Positions 27,757 to 39,000 of a stretch of 64,000 nucleotides of DNA are shown in pieces. A model generated the notes under the pieces. That model ran no database searches and was not told the DNA's origin. It saw only the letters and a list, made by a program, of their open reading frames with translations. Where the stretch lies: contig JACCLO010000016.1 of the NCBI GenBank assembly GCA_029448655.1, positions 248,001 through 312,000 of the forward strand. The letters run 5' to 3'. How positions within the stretch are numbered: the stretch's first letter is position 1; each line of letters begins with the position of its first letter. Position numbers and translations under genes: made by a program. Origin of the DNA: Wolfiporia cocos. Its lineage: Eukaryota > Basidiomycota > Agaricomycetes > Polyporales > Phaeolaceae.

Positions 27757-30386
27757 GAGGGAAGCCCACGGTCTTACCCTCCGAGAAAGCAGCACATGTA
27801 ATTACCTCGTTTGAGAAGAATCGATCCCTCTTCATCCCGGTAATCATGATGCTGGCAAAACCCGTGAAATGCAACGCATTAATCGACTCAGGAGCAATGT
27901 CAAACCTGATCCACAGCAGAGTGGTAGAAAAATACAAGGTGCCCACGCAACCCTTGAAGAATCCGATCATCGTCAAGAATGTTGACGGAACAGAAAACAA
28001 AGATGGACGGATAGATCGAGAAGCCACCATACTCCTACGATACCCAAAAACCCAGAAGACACGAAAAGTCCGATTCCTGGTAGGATCAATCGGCATGGAA
28101 AACATGATCTTAGGATATGGCTGGTTGAAAGACGAGAACCCCACAATCGACTGGAAGGACCAGACGATTGACGTACGATCAGTACTGGGGGCAGAAGAAA
28201 GAAAACAGGAAACCACAATCCGTATGGATACGGTGGAGATGGTAGTTTCCCCAGAAGGAAGAATTCCAACAAGGGGAACCCAAGAAGCTGCAGGATACGA
28301 CCTTTACGCTGCAGAAGAAATCGAGATCCCAGCAGGGGGATGGAAACTTATCCCCACAGGAATAAAAATGAAGATCCCAAAAGGATCATATGGGAGGTTG
28401 GCCGGACGATCAGGCAACACCCTCAGACACGGATTGGTAGTACAAGCCGGAGTCATAGACTCGGACTACCGAGGAGACGTTGGAGCCATTGTCTTCAATT
28501 ACTCAGATACAGCACACAGAATTATCCCGGGCATGCGGATAGCCCAGATAATATTCGAGCGACACCTAACCCCCGACATCGTTAAGGTCGAAAGCCTAGA
28601 CGAAACAGAAAGGGGAGAAAAGGGGTTCGGGTCAACAGACCAACCAGAAGAAACAGCTCAACGATTATACACCCCCGACGAATACGAGGCGATCCGACGA
28701 TTCGTAAAGAACAACCCTAGGATCATAGGGAAAAAAGGGGAGACGAAAAGGAAATTCCGAACAAAGATACAGATCGTTAATGCTGTCAGGAAAGCATTAA
28801 CAAAATCCCAGCAATTTGCACAGAAAGCCCCCGAACCGGAAAGGACGATCGAAGAAATGGTCCCGAAGCACCTGCTGGATTTCGCTAAAGTATTTAGCAA
28901 AGAATCTGCAGCAGCGTTCCCTCCCTCGAGACCATGGGATCACGCAATCGAACTAAAACCCGACTTCGTACCAAGAGACTGCAAAGTCTATGCACTATCA
29001 CCAAAGGAACAACAAGCAATGGACGAATTCCTGAAAGAAAACCTGGCCAAGGGATTCATAGTCCCTTCAAAATCCCCAATGGCCTCACCTTTCTTCTTCG
29101 TCCCAAAGAAAGATGACGGCCTACGACCGTGTCAGGATTATCGATACCTGAACGAATGGACGATAAAAAACGTCTATCCCCTGCCACTTATCTCGGAACT
29201 CCTGGAAAAGCTGAAAGGAGCGAAGATCTTTACGAAGATGGACCTTAGGGCGGGATACAACAACGTCCGAATCAAAGAAGGAGACCAGTGGAAGGCAGCC
29301 TTCAAAACAAACCGAGGGTTATACGAACCCACGGTCATGTTTTTCGGACTGTGCAACGCGCCGGGAACGTTTCAAGCAATGATGAATGAAATCCTGAAAG
29401 AAGAAATCCTCGAAGGATGGGTGCTTGTCTATATGGACGACATCCTCATTTTCTCAGGAGACGAGAAAACACACAAAGAACGAGAATGGCGAGTTCTCCA
29501 GAAATTGGTGGACAACCACCTCTTTGTAAAACCTGAAAAATGCGCCTTTGGCGTCGACAGAGTCGAATTTCTGGGGCTACTCATCACCCCAGGAAATATC
29601 CAGATGGACCCAGCGAAACTCAACGGGATTAAGGAATGGCCGACTCCCCGAAATCTCAAGGAAGTCAGATCCTTCCTAGGATTTGCGAACTTCTATCGGA
29701 AATTTATCGACCACTACTCAACGCACGCCCGACCCCTGGTGGACCTCACGAAAACGGTCACAGGGACAGGGTTCCAGTGGACGGATAAAGAACAAAAGGC
29801 ATTCGACTTCATGAAGCAAGCATTCACGACGGCGCCCGCACTAGGAACACCAGACAAGGAGAAACCATTCATCCTCGAAACAGATGCATCTCAGTTCGCC
29901 ACAGGAGCAGTACTGAAACAGACAGATGAAACGGGGCGCGAGCGGCCGGTGGGATATCTCTCACAATCCCTGACATCAACAGAACGAAACTACGAAATCT
30001 ACGATCGCGAATTACTCGGAATAGTCCGAGCACTAGAAGAATGGCGGCACCTGTTGGAAGGAGCACCGCATCGGATCTTGATCCGAAGTGATCACCAGAA
30101 CCTGACGTACTGGAGAAGCGCACAGCGCCTAAATCGGCGACAAGCGAGATGGCATCTATTCCTTTCGCAATTTGACCTAAAATTGCAGCATATTCCCGGA
30201 AGGAAACTGGTCATGGCCGACACTCTTTCTAGGTTGTACCACCTCGACGAAAGCGACGAAGACAACGAGGGAATAACCATGATTACAGACGAGCTCGTAG
30301 TCCATGCGATCCAGATCCCGATCATTGATCGAATCAAGAGCGCCCACGATCGAGATGAATCTGCGGACAGGCGATCCGCGCCCTAG
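27747..30386 (+). CDS. pol: Pol part 1: aspartic protease, dUTPase, reverse transcriptase, RNase H
   Basis: Open in the -1 frame relative to gag; the first ATG is at 27846 (numbering below). The protease active site is [12 protein letters not shown] (residues 11-22). A complete trimeric-type dUTPase follows at residues ~133-265 with all five motifs: [38 protein letters not shown] and [10 protein letters not shown]. The reverse transcriptase comes next, with [34 protein letters not shown] and the catalytic VYMDDILIF. RNase H has [25 protein letters not shown] and a terminal [15 protein letters not shown]. The frame stops at 30386, before the integrase, which lies in the next -1 frame. dUTPase removes dUTP and so limits uracil in the cDNA. 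Its position between PR and RT is unlike lentiviruses, where it lies between RT/RH and IN. Confidence 0.95.
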   Translation, partial: FCLGGKPTVLPSEKAAHVITSFEKNRSLFIPVIMMLAKPVKCNALIDSGAMSNLIHSRVVEKYKVPTQPLKNPIIVKNVDGTENKDGRIDREATILLRYPKTQKTRKVRFLVGSIGMENMILGYGWLKDENPTIDWKDQTIDVRSVLGAEERKQETTIRMDTVEMVVSPEGRIPTRGTQEAAGYDLYAAEEIEIPAGGWKLIPTGIKMKIPKGSYGRLAGRSGNTLRHGLVVQAGVIDSDYRGDVGAIVFNYSDTAHRIIPGMRIAQIIFERHLTPDIVKVESLDETERGEKGFGSTDQPEETAQRLYTPDEYEAIRRFVKNNPRIIGKKGETKRKFRTKIQIVNAVRKALTKSQQFAQKAPEPERTIEEMVPKHLLDFAKVFSKESAAAFPPSRPWDHAIELKPDFVPRDCKVYALSPKEQQAMDEFLKENLAKGFIVPSKSPMASPFFFVPKKDDGLRPCQDYRYLNEWTIKNVYPLPLISELLEKLKGAKIFTKMDLRAGYNNVRIKEGDQWKAAFKTNRGLYEPTVMFFGLCNAPGTFQAMMNEILKEEILEGWVLVYMDDILIFSGDEKTHKEREWRVLQKLVDNHLFVKPEKCAFGVDRVEFLGLLITPGNIQMDPAKLNGIKEWPTPRNLKEVRSFLGFANFYRKFIDHYSTHARPLVDLTKTVTGTGFQWTDKEQKAFDFMKQAFTTAPALGTPDKEKPFILETDASQFATGAVLKQTDETGRERPVGYLSQSLTSTERNYEIYDRELLGIVRALEEWRHLLEGAPHRILIRSDHQNLTYWRSAQRLNRRQARWHLFLSQFDLKLQHIPGRKLVMADTLSRLYHLDESDEDNEGITMITDELVVHAIQIPIIDRIKSAHDRDESADRRSAP

Positions 30387-32896
30387 AAGGCACAGACGAA
30401 TTCCCCACAAGAACCGTCGCAGAGGACTGGCAGCAAACAGATGGAATACTGCTCTACAAGGGCAGGATGTATGTGCCAAAAGATGAGGGTCTTCGACGGG
30501 ACGTCATCTCAAAATACCATGACTCGATCCCGGCCGGACACCCTGGGATCTGGGGAACGACGGTACAAGTCACAACCCACTTTTGGTGGCCTGACATGAG
30601 AACAATGATAGCGGAATATGTCCGGGGATGTGCAATCTGTCAACAGATGAAACCTGATCGAAATCCGATCAGACCCCCATTACAACCGATACCGACGCGG
30701 GAGGACGCCCTCCCCTTCTCACAATGTTCGGTTGATTTTGTCACCGACCTGCCAAGAGTGGGAAAATATGACTCGATGATGGTGATTGTCGACCATGGCC
30801 TATCTAAGGCAATCTCTCTCACCCCCTGCGACAAAACAATCACTAGCGAAGGGGCGGCGGAGATATTCCACCGAAAGATCTACTCGCTATATGGCATTCC
30901 CCAAAAGATCATTTCGGACAGGGGGCCGCAGTTCGCATCAAAGCTTTTCAAAGAGCTATGCAAACTACAGGGAACAGAAGCAGCGATGAGCACAGCATAC
31001 CACCCCCAGACAGACGGACAAACAGAAAGGATGAATCAACAGATCGAAGTATACCTTCGCATTTACTGCATGAACGACCCTTTCCAGTGGGTACAACGAC
31101 TACCTGACGTCGAATTTGCACATAACACAAGGCGAACTGAAAATCGACCCGCGCCACTTGAAATAATCTTGGGATATACCCCAAGAGGATTTCCAGACTA
31201 CGACAGAATGGGAAACGTCCCAGCGGCAGTCGATAGAATCAAGAAGATCAAAGAGGCGCGAAAGATGGCATTCATCGCACACGAATTGGCCCAGAAAAGA
31301 ATGGCAGGGCGATTTCTCAGAGAACTGCCGAAGCTTGAGAAAGGGGACAAAGTCTGGCTCGATGCCAAGAACCTAACGATCCCCTACGAATCCCACAAGC
31401 TAGCACCAAAAAGAGAAGGACCCTTCACCATCACAGAAAAGATGGGGCCGACAACCTATCGGCTACAATTACCGACAAGCTGGAAAATCCATCCTGTCTT
31501 CCACGCCGCTCTACTGAAGCCGTTCAAAGAAACAAGGGTGCACGGACCCAATTACCTACGGCCGCCACCTGATATCATCAAGGGACAAGAAGAATACGAA
31601 GTTGAAGCCATCATTGCTGATAGATGGCGAGGAAAGAAGCATCAATACTTCGTCAAATGGAAGGGCTATGCCACGGCCGACAACTCATGGGAAGACGAGG
31701 GAAATTTGGAGCACTCCAAAGAGCTGATAAAAGACTATCACAGAACGAGAGTCAGGACAACCCCAACACTCGAAAGCCGAACAGTGATAGTATGTCGACG
31801 ACTCGCCACCAGCTCCCTCGCCGCGCCACAGCCCCCCACAGCGACGCAGGTTGCAGAGAAGGATGACCGAGAGGTACGCCGCCGAGGAGACACTCCCCCC
31901 AACACCTACAGATCAGACACGCCCTACTCTGGTACAGGGCCGAGGGACCCTTTGCTGGCCGAGCCGATGGCTGGACGGCCCTCTTTGACATCACGCAGGA
32001 CCTCACCCACATCTACAGCTCGTACCAGAACATTACCGAGGACCTTGTCCGAATGGAGGGGCAGATCCGAGCGCAGAGAGAGGGACTCGAGTTACTCACC
32101 GACAGACTTATCGACAGATTGGCCGCCACAACAACGGCCCGACTACGACACGCGCTCAACGACTTCGAGGATCGCAAGCACGTTACTCCCAATCGACCCG
32201 AATACGTACCACGACCCGCCCGCTTTTTCACAGCCGACGAACGACACCGAGTTGCAAGGCCGTTTGATTTTATGGAGGGCGATCGAGTATTATTTCCTCT
32301 GCCTACCGAGACTCAGAGAGCCCGCCGAACAGGAGTTAGAGACCCGACACCACGTATTCCTAGTATGGGAGGCGACGGGAGACGTGAACCACCTGCACGC
32401 CCGACGAGCCCTAGGGCTACCTCAGCGCGACAGCGAAGAGCGAATAGCACGCCGCCTATTCGACGATCTCCTTCAGTGCAGAGCATTACCCGCGAGGAGT
32501 TTGAGCGAGGTGCGAGGGAGCACGAACGAGACACTGCCTCCCTACCCACATGGGCAGCGCGGAACCTTCACCGAGCCGCACACCACTGGAGGTACCAACA
32601 TAACGAATACCTCCGCGATATCGCTTCCCTACGGGTACCAGCGAGGCCTTCACCCGAGCAGCCGTGTCGACAATGTGGTTCCGCTAACCACTGGATCCTC
32701 GACTGCCCCGACTATATTTGCCGGGCTTGTGGGCTCAATCAACCAGGTCATCGACAGAATGAGTGCCGCCAACACTTCGTATGGCGAACTCCTACAACCC
32801 CGTCCCTTAGCGGGAACGGCGACATCTACAACGAACAGGATGCCGAGGCACTCTGAGGGGAACTTGGAGGATCCGTCAAGGCCGACGAATGTCTAG
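30359..32896 (+). CDS. pol: Pol part 2: integrase with chromodomain (in a -1 frame)
   Basis: Frame open from 30359; the first ATG is 30467. The expected linker ([10 protein letters not shown], then [12 protein letters not shown]) is read only in this frame, so a -1 shift is needed between 30359 and 30386. The zinc-binding HHCC region has HDSIPAGH and CAICQQMK. The catalytic triad is in [22 protein letters not shown] and [14 protein letters not shown] chromodomain follows at about 31590-31760 ([28 protein letters not shown]), which would steer insertion to modified chromatin. The ~370 residues after it are low in complexity in this frame and overlap a better-looking ORF at 32053. Confidence 0.92.
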   Translation: MCGQAIRALEGTDEFPTRTVAEDWQQTDGILLYKGRMYVPKDEGLRRDVISKYHDSIPAGHPGIWGTTVQVTTHFWWPDMRTMIAEYVRGCAICQQMKPDRNPIRPPLQPIPTREDALPFSQCSVDFVTDLPRVGKYDSMMVIVDHGLSKAISLTPCDKTITSEGAAEIFHRKIYSLYGIPQKIISDRGPQFASKLFKELCKLQGTEAAMSTAYHPQTDGQTERMNQQIEVYLRIYCMNDPFQWVQRLPDVEFAHNTRRTENRPAPLEIILGYTPRGFPDYDRMGNVPAAVDRIKKIKEARKMAFIAHELAQKRMAGRFLRELPKLEKGDKVWLDAKNLTIPYESHKLAPKREGPFTITEKMGPTTYRLQLPTSWKIHPVFHAALLKPFKETRVHGPNYLRPPPDIIKGQEEYEVEAIIADRWRGKKHQYFVKWKGYATADNSWEDEGNLEHSKELIKDYHRTRVRTTPTLESRTVIVCRRLATSSLAAPQPPTATQVAEKDDREVRRRGDTPPNTYRSDTPYSGTGPRDPLLAEPMAGRPSLTSRRTSPTSTARTRTLPRTLSEWRGRSERRERDSSYSPTDLSTDWPPQQRPDYDTRSTTSRIASTLLPIDPNTYHDPPAFSQPTNDTELQGRLILWRAIEYYFLCLPRLREPAEQELETRHHVFLVWEATGDVNHLHARRALGLPQRDSEERIARRLFDDLLQCRALPARSLSEVRGSTNETLPPYPHGQRGTFTEPHTTGGTNITNTSAISLPYGYQRGLHPSSRVDNVVPLTTGSSTAPTIFAGLVGSINQVIDRMSAANTSYGELLQPRPLAGTATSTTNRMPRHSEGNLEDPSRPTNV
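32053..32856 (+). CDS. Candidate third ORF with two CCHC zinc knuckles
   Basis: A 267-residue frame overlaps the far C-terminal extension of the integrase ORF in a different phase. It starts [19 protein letters not shown] (predicted helical), is Arg-rich in the middle, and ends with two zinc-knuckle-like motifs, [14 protein letters not shown] and [16 protein letters not shown]. Helical, tryptophan-rich sequence continues upstream in the same frame ([20 protein letters not shown]), so the true start may be earlier or reached by frameshift. No family was recognised. It could be a nucleic-acid-binding accessory protein. Confidence 0.5.
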   Translation: MEGQIRAQREGLELLTDRLIDRLAATTTARLRHALNDFEDRKHVTPNRPEYVPRPARFFTADERHRVARPFDFMEGDRVLFPLPTETQRARRTGVRDPTPRIPSMGGDGRREPPARPTSPRATSARQRRANSTPPIRRSPSVQSITREEFERGAREHERDTASLPTWAARNLHRAAHHWRYQHNEYLRDIASLRVPARPSPEQPCRQCGSANHWILDCPDYICRACGLNQPGHRQNECRQHFVWRTPTTPSLSGNGDIYNEQDAEAL

Positions 32897-32907
32897 GGAG
32901 GGGCTGA
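32894..32907 (+). other. Polypurine tract of the chromovirus
   Basis: A purine-rich run (AGGGAGGGG) lies directly before the 3' LTR, as expected for the plus-strand primer. Confidence 0.75.
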
Positions 32908-33616
32908 TGTTACGGTTATTTTAATTTTTCGAATATCGACGGAACTCACCACTGGACGAATACGATACAGGGACTTGTTGCGCAACCAACCCCTGGCTAC
33001 TCGTGACTCTACTGGGCGCATCCCCAGTTGTACTAGCATATAGGGCGCGTTTCACTTTTGGCAGATCCAACTCTGCCACCGTTTCATCTTTATCATCCCG
33101 CAGTTGATAGATGGCGTTCAACCGCCATCTTCATTTCTATCTATCATTTCAGATATATCACTCCATACCTATCAAACGTTTGGTACTATAGCGTAGATAG
33201 TAGCGGTGACATCTGGGATGGACTCGACCCCTAAAACCTAACGTAGTATATAAACTCAAGTACTTACTGTCGAAGCTCTTCAGCTCGACCTTGTTGTACA
33301 AACAAGAAGTCTTATACTCGTTCTCAAACGTAGGAAACTACGCTCAGTATTTCTCGCTCGAGCAACCGAACAACTAAGTCCTCAAAGTGCACATTGACTT
33401 CTCGGACTTAGGCGAGTCTTATATTCTACCAGACTCGCACCTGAACAGATTATATCCTCTAACGCGCATTGGATATTAACCGATCTCCTAGGAATTCTAC
33501 CTAGGACTTGAAGGCATCTAACGAGTATTTGCCTTGCATACGGCGGCGAGCCTACGTGCAGAAGAACGATCTATATTCGCGTCTCGAATATACGAACGGG
33601 TATTCGACCCGTAACA
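32908..33616 (+). repeat. 3' LTR of the chromovirus
   Basis: 709 bp from TGTTACGG to CCGTAACA; three substitutions from the 5' LTR. Confidence 0.96.
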
Positions 33617-33867
33617 CTACCAGTCAGGAGTCTGGAACACTTATGTAACCAACTGATGTACAATCTTATCTACTCTACAGAGACGCGCATTATCTACTGT
33701 AAGTAACGTGCCGCTGTAAGACGGTCACGTGCCTTTGTCGTCAAGAGTTGAGGGTTCGACCCCAGAGAAAGGTGTTCTGTAAAAATATAAGATAACACCG
33801 CAAAAACTGTGACACAATTCTTATTTGTCCACATAGTGTACTAACCTTAGTGGTAGCTCCAACCAGC
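33617..33867. other. Short spacer, nothing recognised
   Basis: No gene. A GGGTTCGACCCC stretch near 33753 looks like a Pol III B box but does not form a tRNA T-arm. Confidence 0.5.
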
Positions 33868-33935
33868 AGTTAATGGTATATAACTCACTGTACATACTGG
33901 CCAAGTTCTTCAGCTCAACCTTGTTGTATAACAAG
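33868..33935 (+). repeat. Old LTR, left half, split by the giant transposon
   Basis: TATATAACTCACTGTACATAC through CTTCAGCTCAACCTTGTTG aligns to the middle of the 709-bp LTR. It ends in ATAACAAG (33928-33935), the left copy of the 8-bp target duplication. It continues at 60670. Confidence 0.8.
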
Positions 33936-34105
33936 TAGTGTTGCGAGGTCCGGTCCGGTCCGGTCTTTTGCATGTTTTGGGCAGGACCGAGGACCAGGAC
34001 CAGGACCGGACCGGTGCAGGCTATGAGAGACCGGACTGAGACCGGTCCCAAGCAGGACCGCGGTCCTATACCGGTCCCAGGACCGGTCTGAACCGGTCCA
34101 GGACT
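33936..34105 (+). repeat. Left terminal repeat and GGACC-rich tract of the giant element
   Basis: It begins TAGTGTTGCGAGGTCCGGTC and continues as irregular GGACC/GGTCC repeats. It is mirrored at 60482-60669. Confidence 0.88.
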
Positions 34106-34279
34106 GATTGAATGGTCATTCACTTGACTAGATTTTATTTGTAAGACAATGCGATGAAAGGGCACTTATTGCTCAACATGTATCAAAACATACTTAGTAC
34201 AGCTTGCAAACCGACTATGATGCACTGATTGTTGAGTTTTGCCAGTATGGTTGCACACCTTTCAGTGACAGTAGGTGAC

Positions 34280-34553
34280 GGTTCAGGTCAACCGGCTTGT
34301 ACCAACCCCTAACGGTTCAGGTCAGCCGGTCGTCGGCCCATGCCCTAACCGTCCGGCCTACCGTCGGGTGGGCCGACGTCTTCTGTGACCAGACGGTTGC
34401 AACAGTTGTGGGTGGGCCCAAGACTGCTGCGACTAGATGGTTGTGACGGTTGCGGGTCGGCCCACAACCACCGTGACCGGATGGTTATGACGGTCATGGG
34501 TCGGCCCACGACTTCCGCGACCAGACGGTTGTGACAGTTGTGGGTCGGCCCAC
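34280..34553 (+). repeat. Left subterminal 44-bp array (first part)
   Basis: Degenerate 44-bp units with a GGGTCGGCCCAC core. The array is interrupted at 34554 by a solo LTR and resumes at 35262-35362. It is an inverted counterpart of the array at 56918-58070. Confidence 0.85.
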
Positions 34554-35261
34554 TGTTACGGGTCGAATACCCGTTCGTATATTCGAGTCGCGAATATAGA
34601 TCGTTCTTCTGCACGTAGGCGTGTAGCCGTATGCAAGGCAAATACTCGTTAGATGCCTTCGGGTCCTAAGTGAAGTTCTTAGGAGATCGGTTAATATCCA
34701 ATACGCGTTAGAGGATATAATCTGTTCAGATGCGAGTCTAATAGATTATAAGACTCGCCTAAGTCCGAGAAGTCAGTGTGCACTTCGAGGACTTAGTCGT
34801 TCAGTTGCTCGAGCGAGAAATACTGAGCGTAGTTTCCTACGTTTGAGAACGAGTATAAGACTTCTTGTTTATACAACAAGGTCGAGCTGAAGAGCCTCGA
34901 CAGTAAGTACATGAGTTTATATACTACGTTGGGTTTTAGGGGTCAAGCCCGTCCCAGATGTCACCGATACTATCTACGCTATAGTACCAAATGTTTGATA
35001 GGTATGTAGTGATATACCTGAGACGATAGATAGGAATGATGGTGATTGAACACCATCTATCAGCTAATAAACGATCAACACAAAATGGTGGCAGAGTTGG
35101 ATCTGCCAAAGATGAAACGCGCCCTATAGACTAGTACAACCGGGGATGCGCCCAGTAGAGTCACGAGTAGCCAGGGGAGTTGGTTGCGCAACAAGTCCCT
35201 GTATCGTATTCGTCCAATGGTGAGTTCTGTCGATATTCGAAAAATTAAAATAACCGTAACA
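34554..35261 (-). repeat. Solo LTR of the chromovirus family
   Basis: 708 bp, inverted relative to the full element, with intact TGTTACGG and CCGTAACA ends. A perfect 5-bp duplication CCCAC flanks it (34549-34553 and 35262-35266). It left the retrotransposon by LTR-LTR recombination after inserting into the array. Confidence 0.95.
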
Positions 35262-35362
35262 CCCACGACCATCATGACTTGATGGTCGTGATGCTTGCGG
35301 GTCGGCCCACCAATGCTGTGACCAAATGATTGTGACAGTTGTGGGTCGCCCCACCAATGCCG

Positions 35363-35876
35363 CAATTTCCCCTTCATAGTTGATGACAATGTCAACTACA
35401 GGAAGGGACATGGTGATGGTTTGTTGATGGGAGCTGGCAAAAGAGTGATGACCTGCATTGTTCTTGCATTATTTGATGCATCAGTCACAAATTCCACAGC
35501 TTCCAAAGTTCCATCCCAAACAGCCTCAAGACTTGGGATTGCCACAATCATGCTTCATGTGGAGTGTACAGATACATTTATCCATGGTGAGTTCTTAATT
35601 TATGTGTATCAGGTATCCCAACACATCTACCAGATGCCAGGGATATCATCAAGGAAGCCATAGAAGACAATTCCCTCATGGTATTGGGCAAGACCATTAG
35701 TGGCCAGGGACACCAAAGGAGATGGTGCAGATGATATGCCCATTAGGACACTGTCCAATTTCTCCATCCATGAATGGTACAGCCAGCAACTCATAGACAT
35801 TGCTTGTCTCATGACTGTCAACATGAATTCCAAAATCCATACATGTACACCTGACTGCTGTGCCTGCAGCAGCTGA
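35363..35876 (+). repeat. Left inner arm of the long inverted repeat
   Basis: About 510 bp matching 56422-56917 in inverted orientation at high identity (for example ACAGGAAGGGACATGGTGAT). Open frames in it occur in both copies, but none resembles a known protein. Confidence 0.85.
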
Positions 35877-36053
35877 AATGTCATTGAGTTTACCTGTTCC
35901 AAGATGAAGCAAAAATGTTGCCTTACATTCCAGTTTATTTCTTTGTCTGGTTCAAATTGATTTTCTCCTCACAATGAAGCAATGAAAAAATCATATATTA
36001 TACATTTATACAATGAACAAAAGGTAATACAGTTGTATGCTGACTGGAACTGC

Positions 36054-39000
36054 TCAGTCAGACCCACCGATATCCATATCTGTGTCCTCATCACCTGTAA
36101 AGATATTGGTGGTGAGCATTCCCCTTTTTAAGCCTCCTCAGAGTACCAATGCTCACCTTGCCCACTGGCAACAGGAGAATCCAGTTGCGATGACAAGTGG
36201 GTGTCATCATCTTCCATTGAAATGTCCTGACCAGTCGTAGATCAACTTTAGAATGTGCGGGCAGAGTGAGAGGGGAATGGTGGTACTTACAGTGGGGCCG
36301 ATGTCTTCATTGTGCACAGTGTCGTCAGTTGCATCGTTTATGGGTGCATGTTCAGAGGCTGGAGGGACCACAGAAGCTGGTGTGGACGATGTCATGGAGC
36401 TACCAGTCACAGAAAGCACGGGGGTCGCGGTCGCGGAGTTCGCAAGAGGCGCAGGTGCCACGGTCGCGGTGGTCACGAGAGCCACATCGGGCGCGTCAGG
36501 TGCATCAGGTGGCGTTGCGGAATGCATGGGTGGCGGTGTCACGAGATGTGCGGGGGGCAGTGTCGCGAGACGTGCGGGGAGCGAAGGGACCGCGGTCGCG
36601 GAGGTCGTGAGAGGTGCAGGGGCCGCAGTTGCGGAGGTCGTGAGAGTCACATCGGGCACGTGAGAGGCATCAAGTGGCGTCACGAGATGCACGGGGGGTG
36701 GCGTCGCGAGAGACACGGGGGGCGGCGTCGCGAGAGGTGCGGGGAGCGGCGTCGCGAGAGGTGCGGGGAGCGAAGGGACCGCGGTCGCGGAGGTCGCGAG
36801 AGGTGCAGGGGCCGCGGTCGCGGAGATCGCGAGAGTTGCAGGGGCCGCGGTCGCGGAGGTCGCGAGAGTCACATCGGGCATGTGAGAAGCATCAAGTGGA
36901 GTCACGAGATGCACGGGTGGCGGCGTTGCGAGAGACACGAGGGGCGGCGTCGCGAGAGGTGCCGGGAGCGAAGGGACCGCGGTCGCGGAGGTCGCGAGAG
37001 TCATATCGGGCATGTGAGGAGCATCAGGTGGCGTCACGAGATGCACGGGTGGTGGCGTCGCGAGAGACACGGGGGGCGGCGTCGCGAGAGGTGCGGGGAG
37101 CGAAGGGACCGCGGTCGCGGAGGTCGCGAGAGGTGCAGGGGCCACGGTCGTGGAGGTCGCGAGAGGCACCCCCATCGCCACCTGTCGCAGGGCCTCAAGC
37201 TGCGCCTGCAGACCTACGTGACCCACCTGCATCTCATGGACAGTCTCTTGGAGGACGTCCACTTTACGGACGAGCTGGTGAAGCATGCCACTCATTTGAG
37301 TGACCGCCTTCAACAGCTCGTCCCGGTCGCCCCCCACCTGGCTGCGGTAGCGACTGTACCCGCCCTCGTTGTCCGCTATATATAGATATGTGAAGGCTAT
37401 TTATTAGAATAGAGTAATTAAGTTTTTTTTTGCTCACCTGATGGCTGCTCTGCCTGAACATGGACACTTGCTTGAGGAGCTTGTGAGGCCTCACGACACT
37501 CACGCTCGGCCACCCTCGTCGACCGTCGGGGCACCTGTTTGCCCTTGTCGGCCTGTCGTGTGGTTGAAGGGCCAGCAGAAGGACCAGCCGAAGGGCCCGC
37601 TTCCCCCTCCCCATCCATCTCCGTGTCGTCGCCGTGCCGGAGTCTCTGGAATGCGGCTGCAACTGAACCGTCAGTTTCAGCCCCCCCTGATTTCGCCTCC
37701 TCCTCCCTGCCCATCTGATCCTCCTCGTTCTCTTCGTCCTCCTCCGATTCGCTGGCATCTTTCTCCATTGGCTTTTCTCGTGTTGACCGCTTCTTGTGTC
37801 CAGCCTTGGTAGCAGCATTTTTTTCCGCCACTATAATACAATCAGTACCAAATGAGAAATAATGGCATGCTGACTCACCAATTTTTGCGATCTGCTTCTT
37901 CTCCTTCTGAGAAAGAAGAGTCCTCTTATCAAAAATGAAATCATTTTTCTCTGCGTTGTAGCAGACCACCTTGAGGTCATTAAAGTTGTCTGGTCGGCTG
38001 GCTTCATCCTCATACGTCTTCTGAAACTTGCGGGAAATCACGTAGACTTCTTGCCCCGTGATAGCGGCGAATTCTCCATCTTTGATCTCCTTGGGGACAA
38101 GACTACACTTAAGACTTTTAGTAGTGCAGCGCTCACATCTTGCTCGTATATTGGTGTCGATAGTGCATACGGTTGGTGCTGTCCTGCATGTTATACATTG
38201 TAAGACCTGAAAATCAGGTTAGCAAAAAATCTGCAAGCCGACGAAGATCTTACTGAGCGCTTTGCCTCATCTGAGAACTTAGGCCTGGGCTTAGGAGTTT
38301 TGAGCACAGAGGGTTTTGATGCCTTCTTCCCCTTGTTGGAGCCTTTTGAACGGCTATGGCAAGCTGGGGGGGGGCTGTCCGACTCCGAGTCCGACGACTG
38401 TCGGGCAGTTGATGGCGACTGGTGGATGGATTGCTGGCGCTTTGGTGGCCTTGTTCCCGACTTGGACCGTGTCTGGCTCACGACAGTTGTCGAAGTCGCG
38501 GTGTCGCGAGACTTGCGACCTGGCTCGCGATGGTCGCGAGTGTCACGACTTTTCTCGCGACTGCCGCGAGTGTCGCGACTTTTCTCGTGACTGCCGCAAG
38601 GCCCGCGACTCCGCTCGCGACGATCACGAGGCTCCCGACTCGGCTCGCGACTGTCGCAAGGCTCGCGACTGGTCTCGCGACCTTGCTGGTCATCTTCGCT
38701 CCCTCCGCGACCATGATCCTCCTCCTCATCTCCTCCCAACCCATCGTCCTTTCCACCCTCCTTCTCCGTGCTCTCCTCGTCCGAGTCCTCCCGACCTCTC
38801 TTTTTGGTTGCATGCTGGGCGGTCGAGCTGCCCTCTGCCTCAGTCAATGTATTGTCTTTTTTGCAAACATTCTCAATTATTGTAAATAAGAAAATTTTTG
38901 AGTTACTACATACCTGCTGTCCACCACTGGTTAGGCCCCAAGTCCTCCACAACTGGGAGGGGTCTGGTGGGGTCTACTGTTGGCGCAAGATTCTTGATAC

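Larger units (their letters stand above)
25160..33616 (+). mobile_element. Ty3/gypsy chromovirus LTR retrotransposon, nearly intact, with dUTPase
   Basis: An 8,457-bp element with two 709-bp LTRs, gag, pol and a chromodomain integrase. LTR ends are TGTTACGG and CCGTAACA, an 8-bp inverted repeat. The LTRs differ at three positions only (25162, 25184 and the TTGACC/TCGACC site near the end), so insertion was recent. The order PR-dUTPase-RT-RH-IN-chromodomain identifies a Ty3/gypsy chromovirus. No 5-bp target duplication is seen: GTGGC lies before the 5' LTR and CTACC after the 3' LTR, while a solo LTR of the same family at 34554 has a perfect one. Confidence 0.96.

Noticed and set aside
33690..33775. 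Possible tRNA or tRNA-derived SINE (GGGTTCGACCCC B-box-like sequence)
   Set aside because: The T-arm pairs at only two positions and no acceptor or anticodon stem could be drawn.
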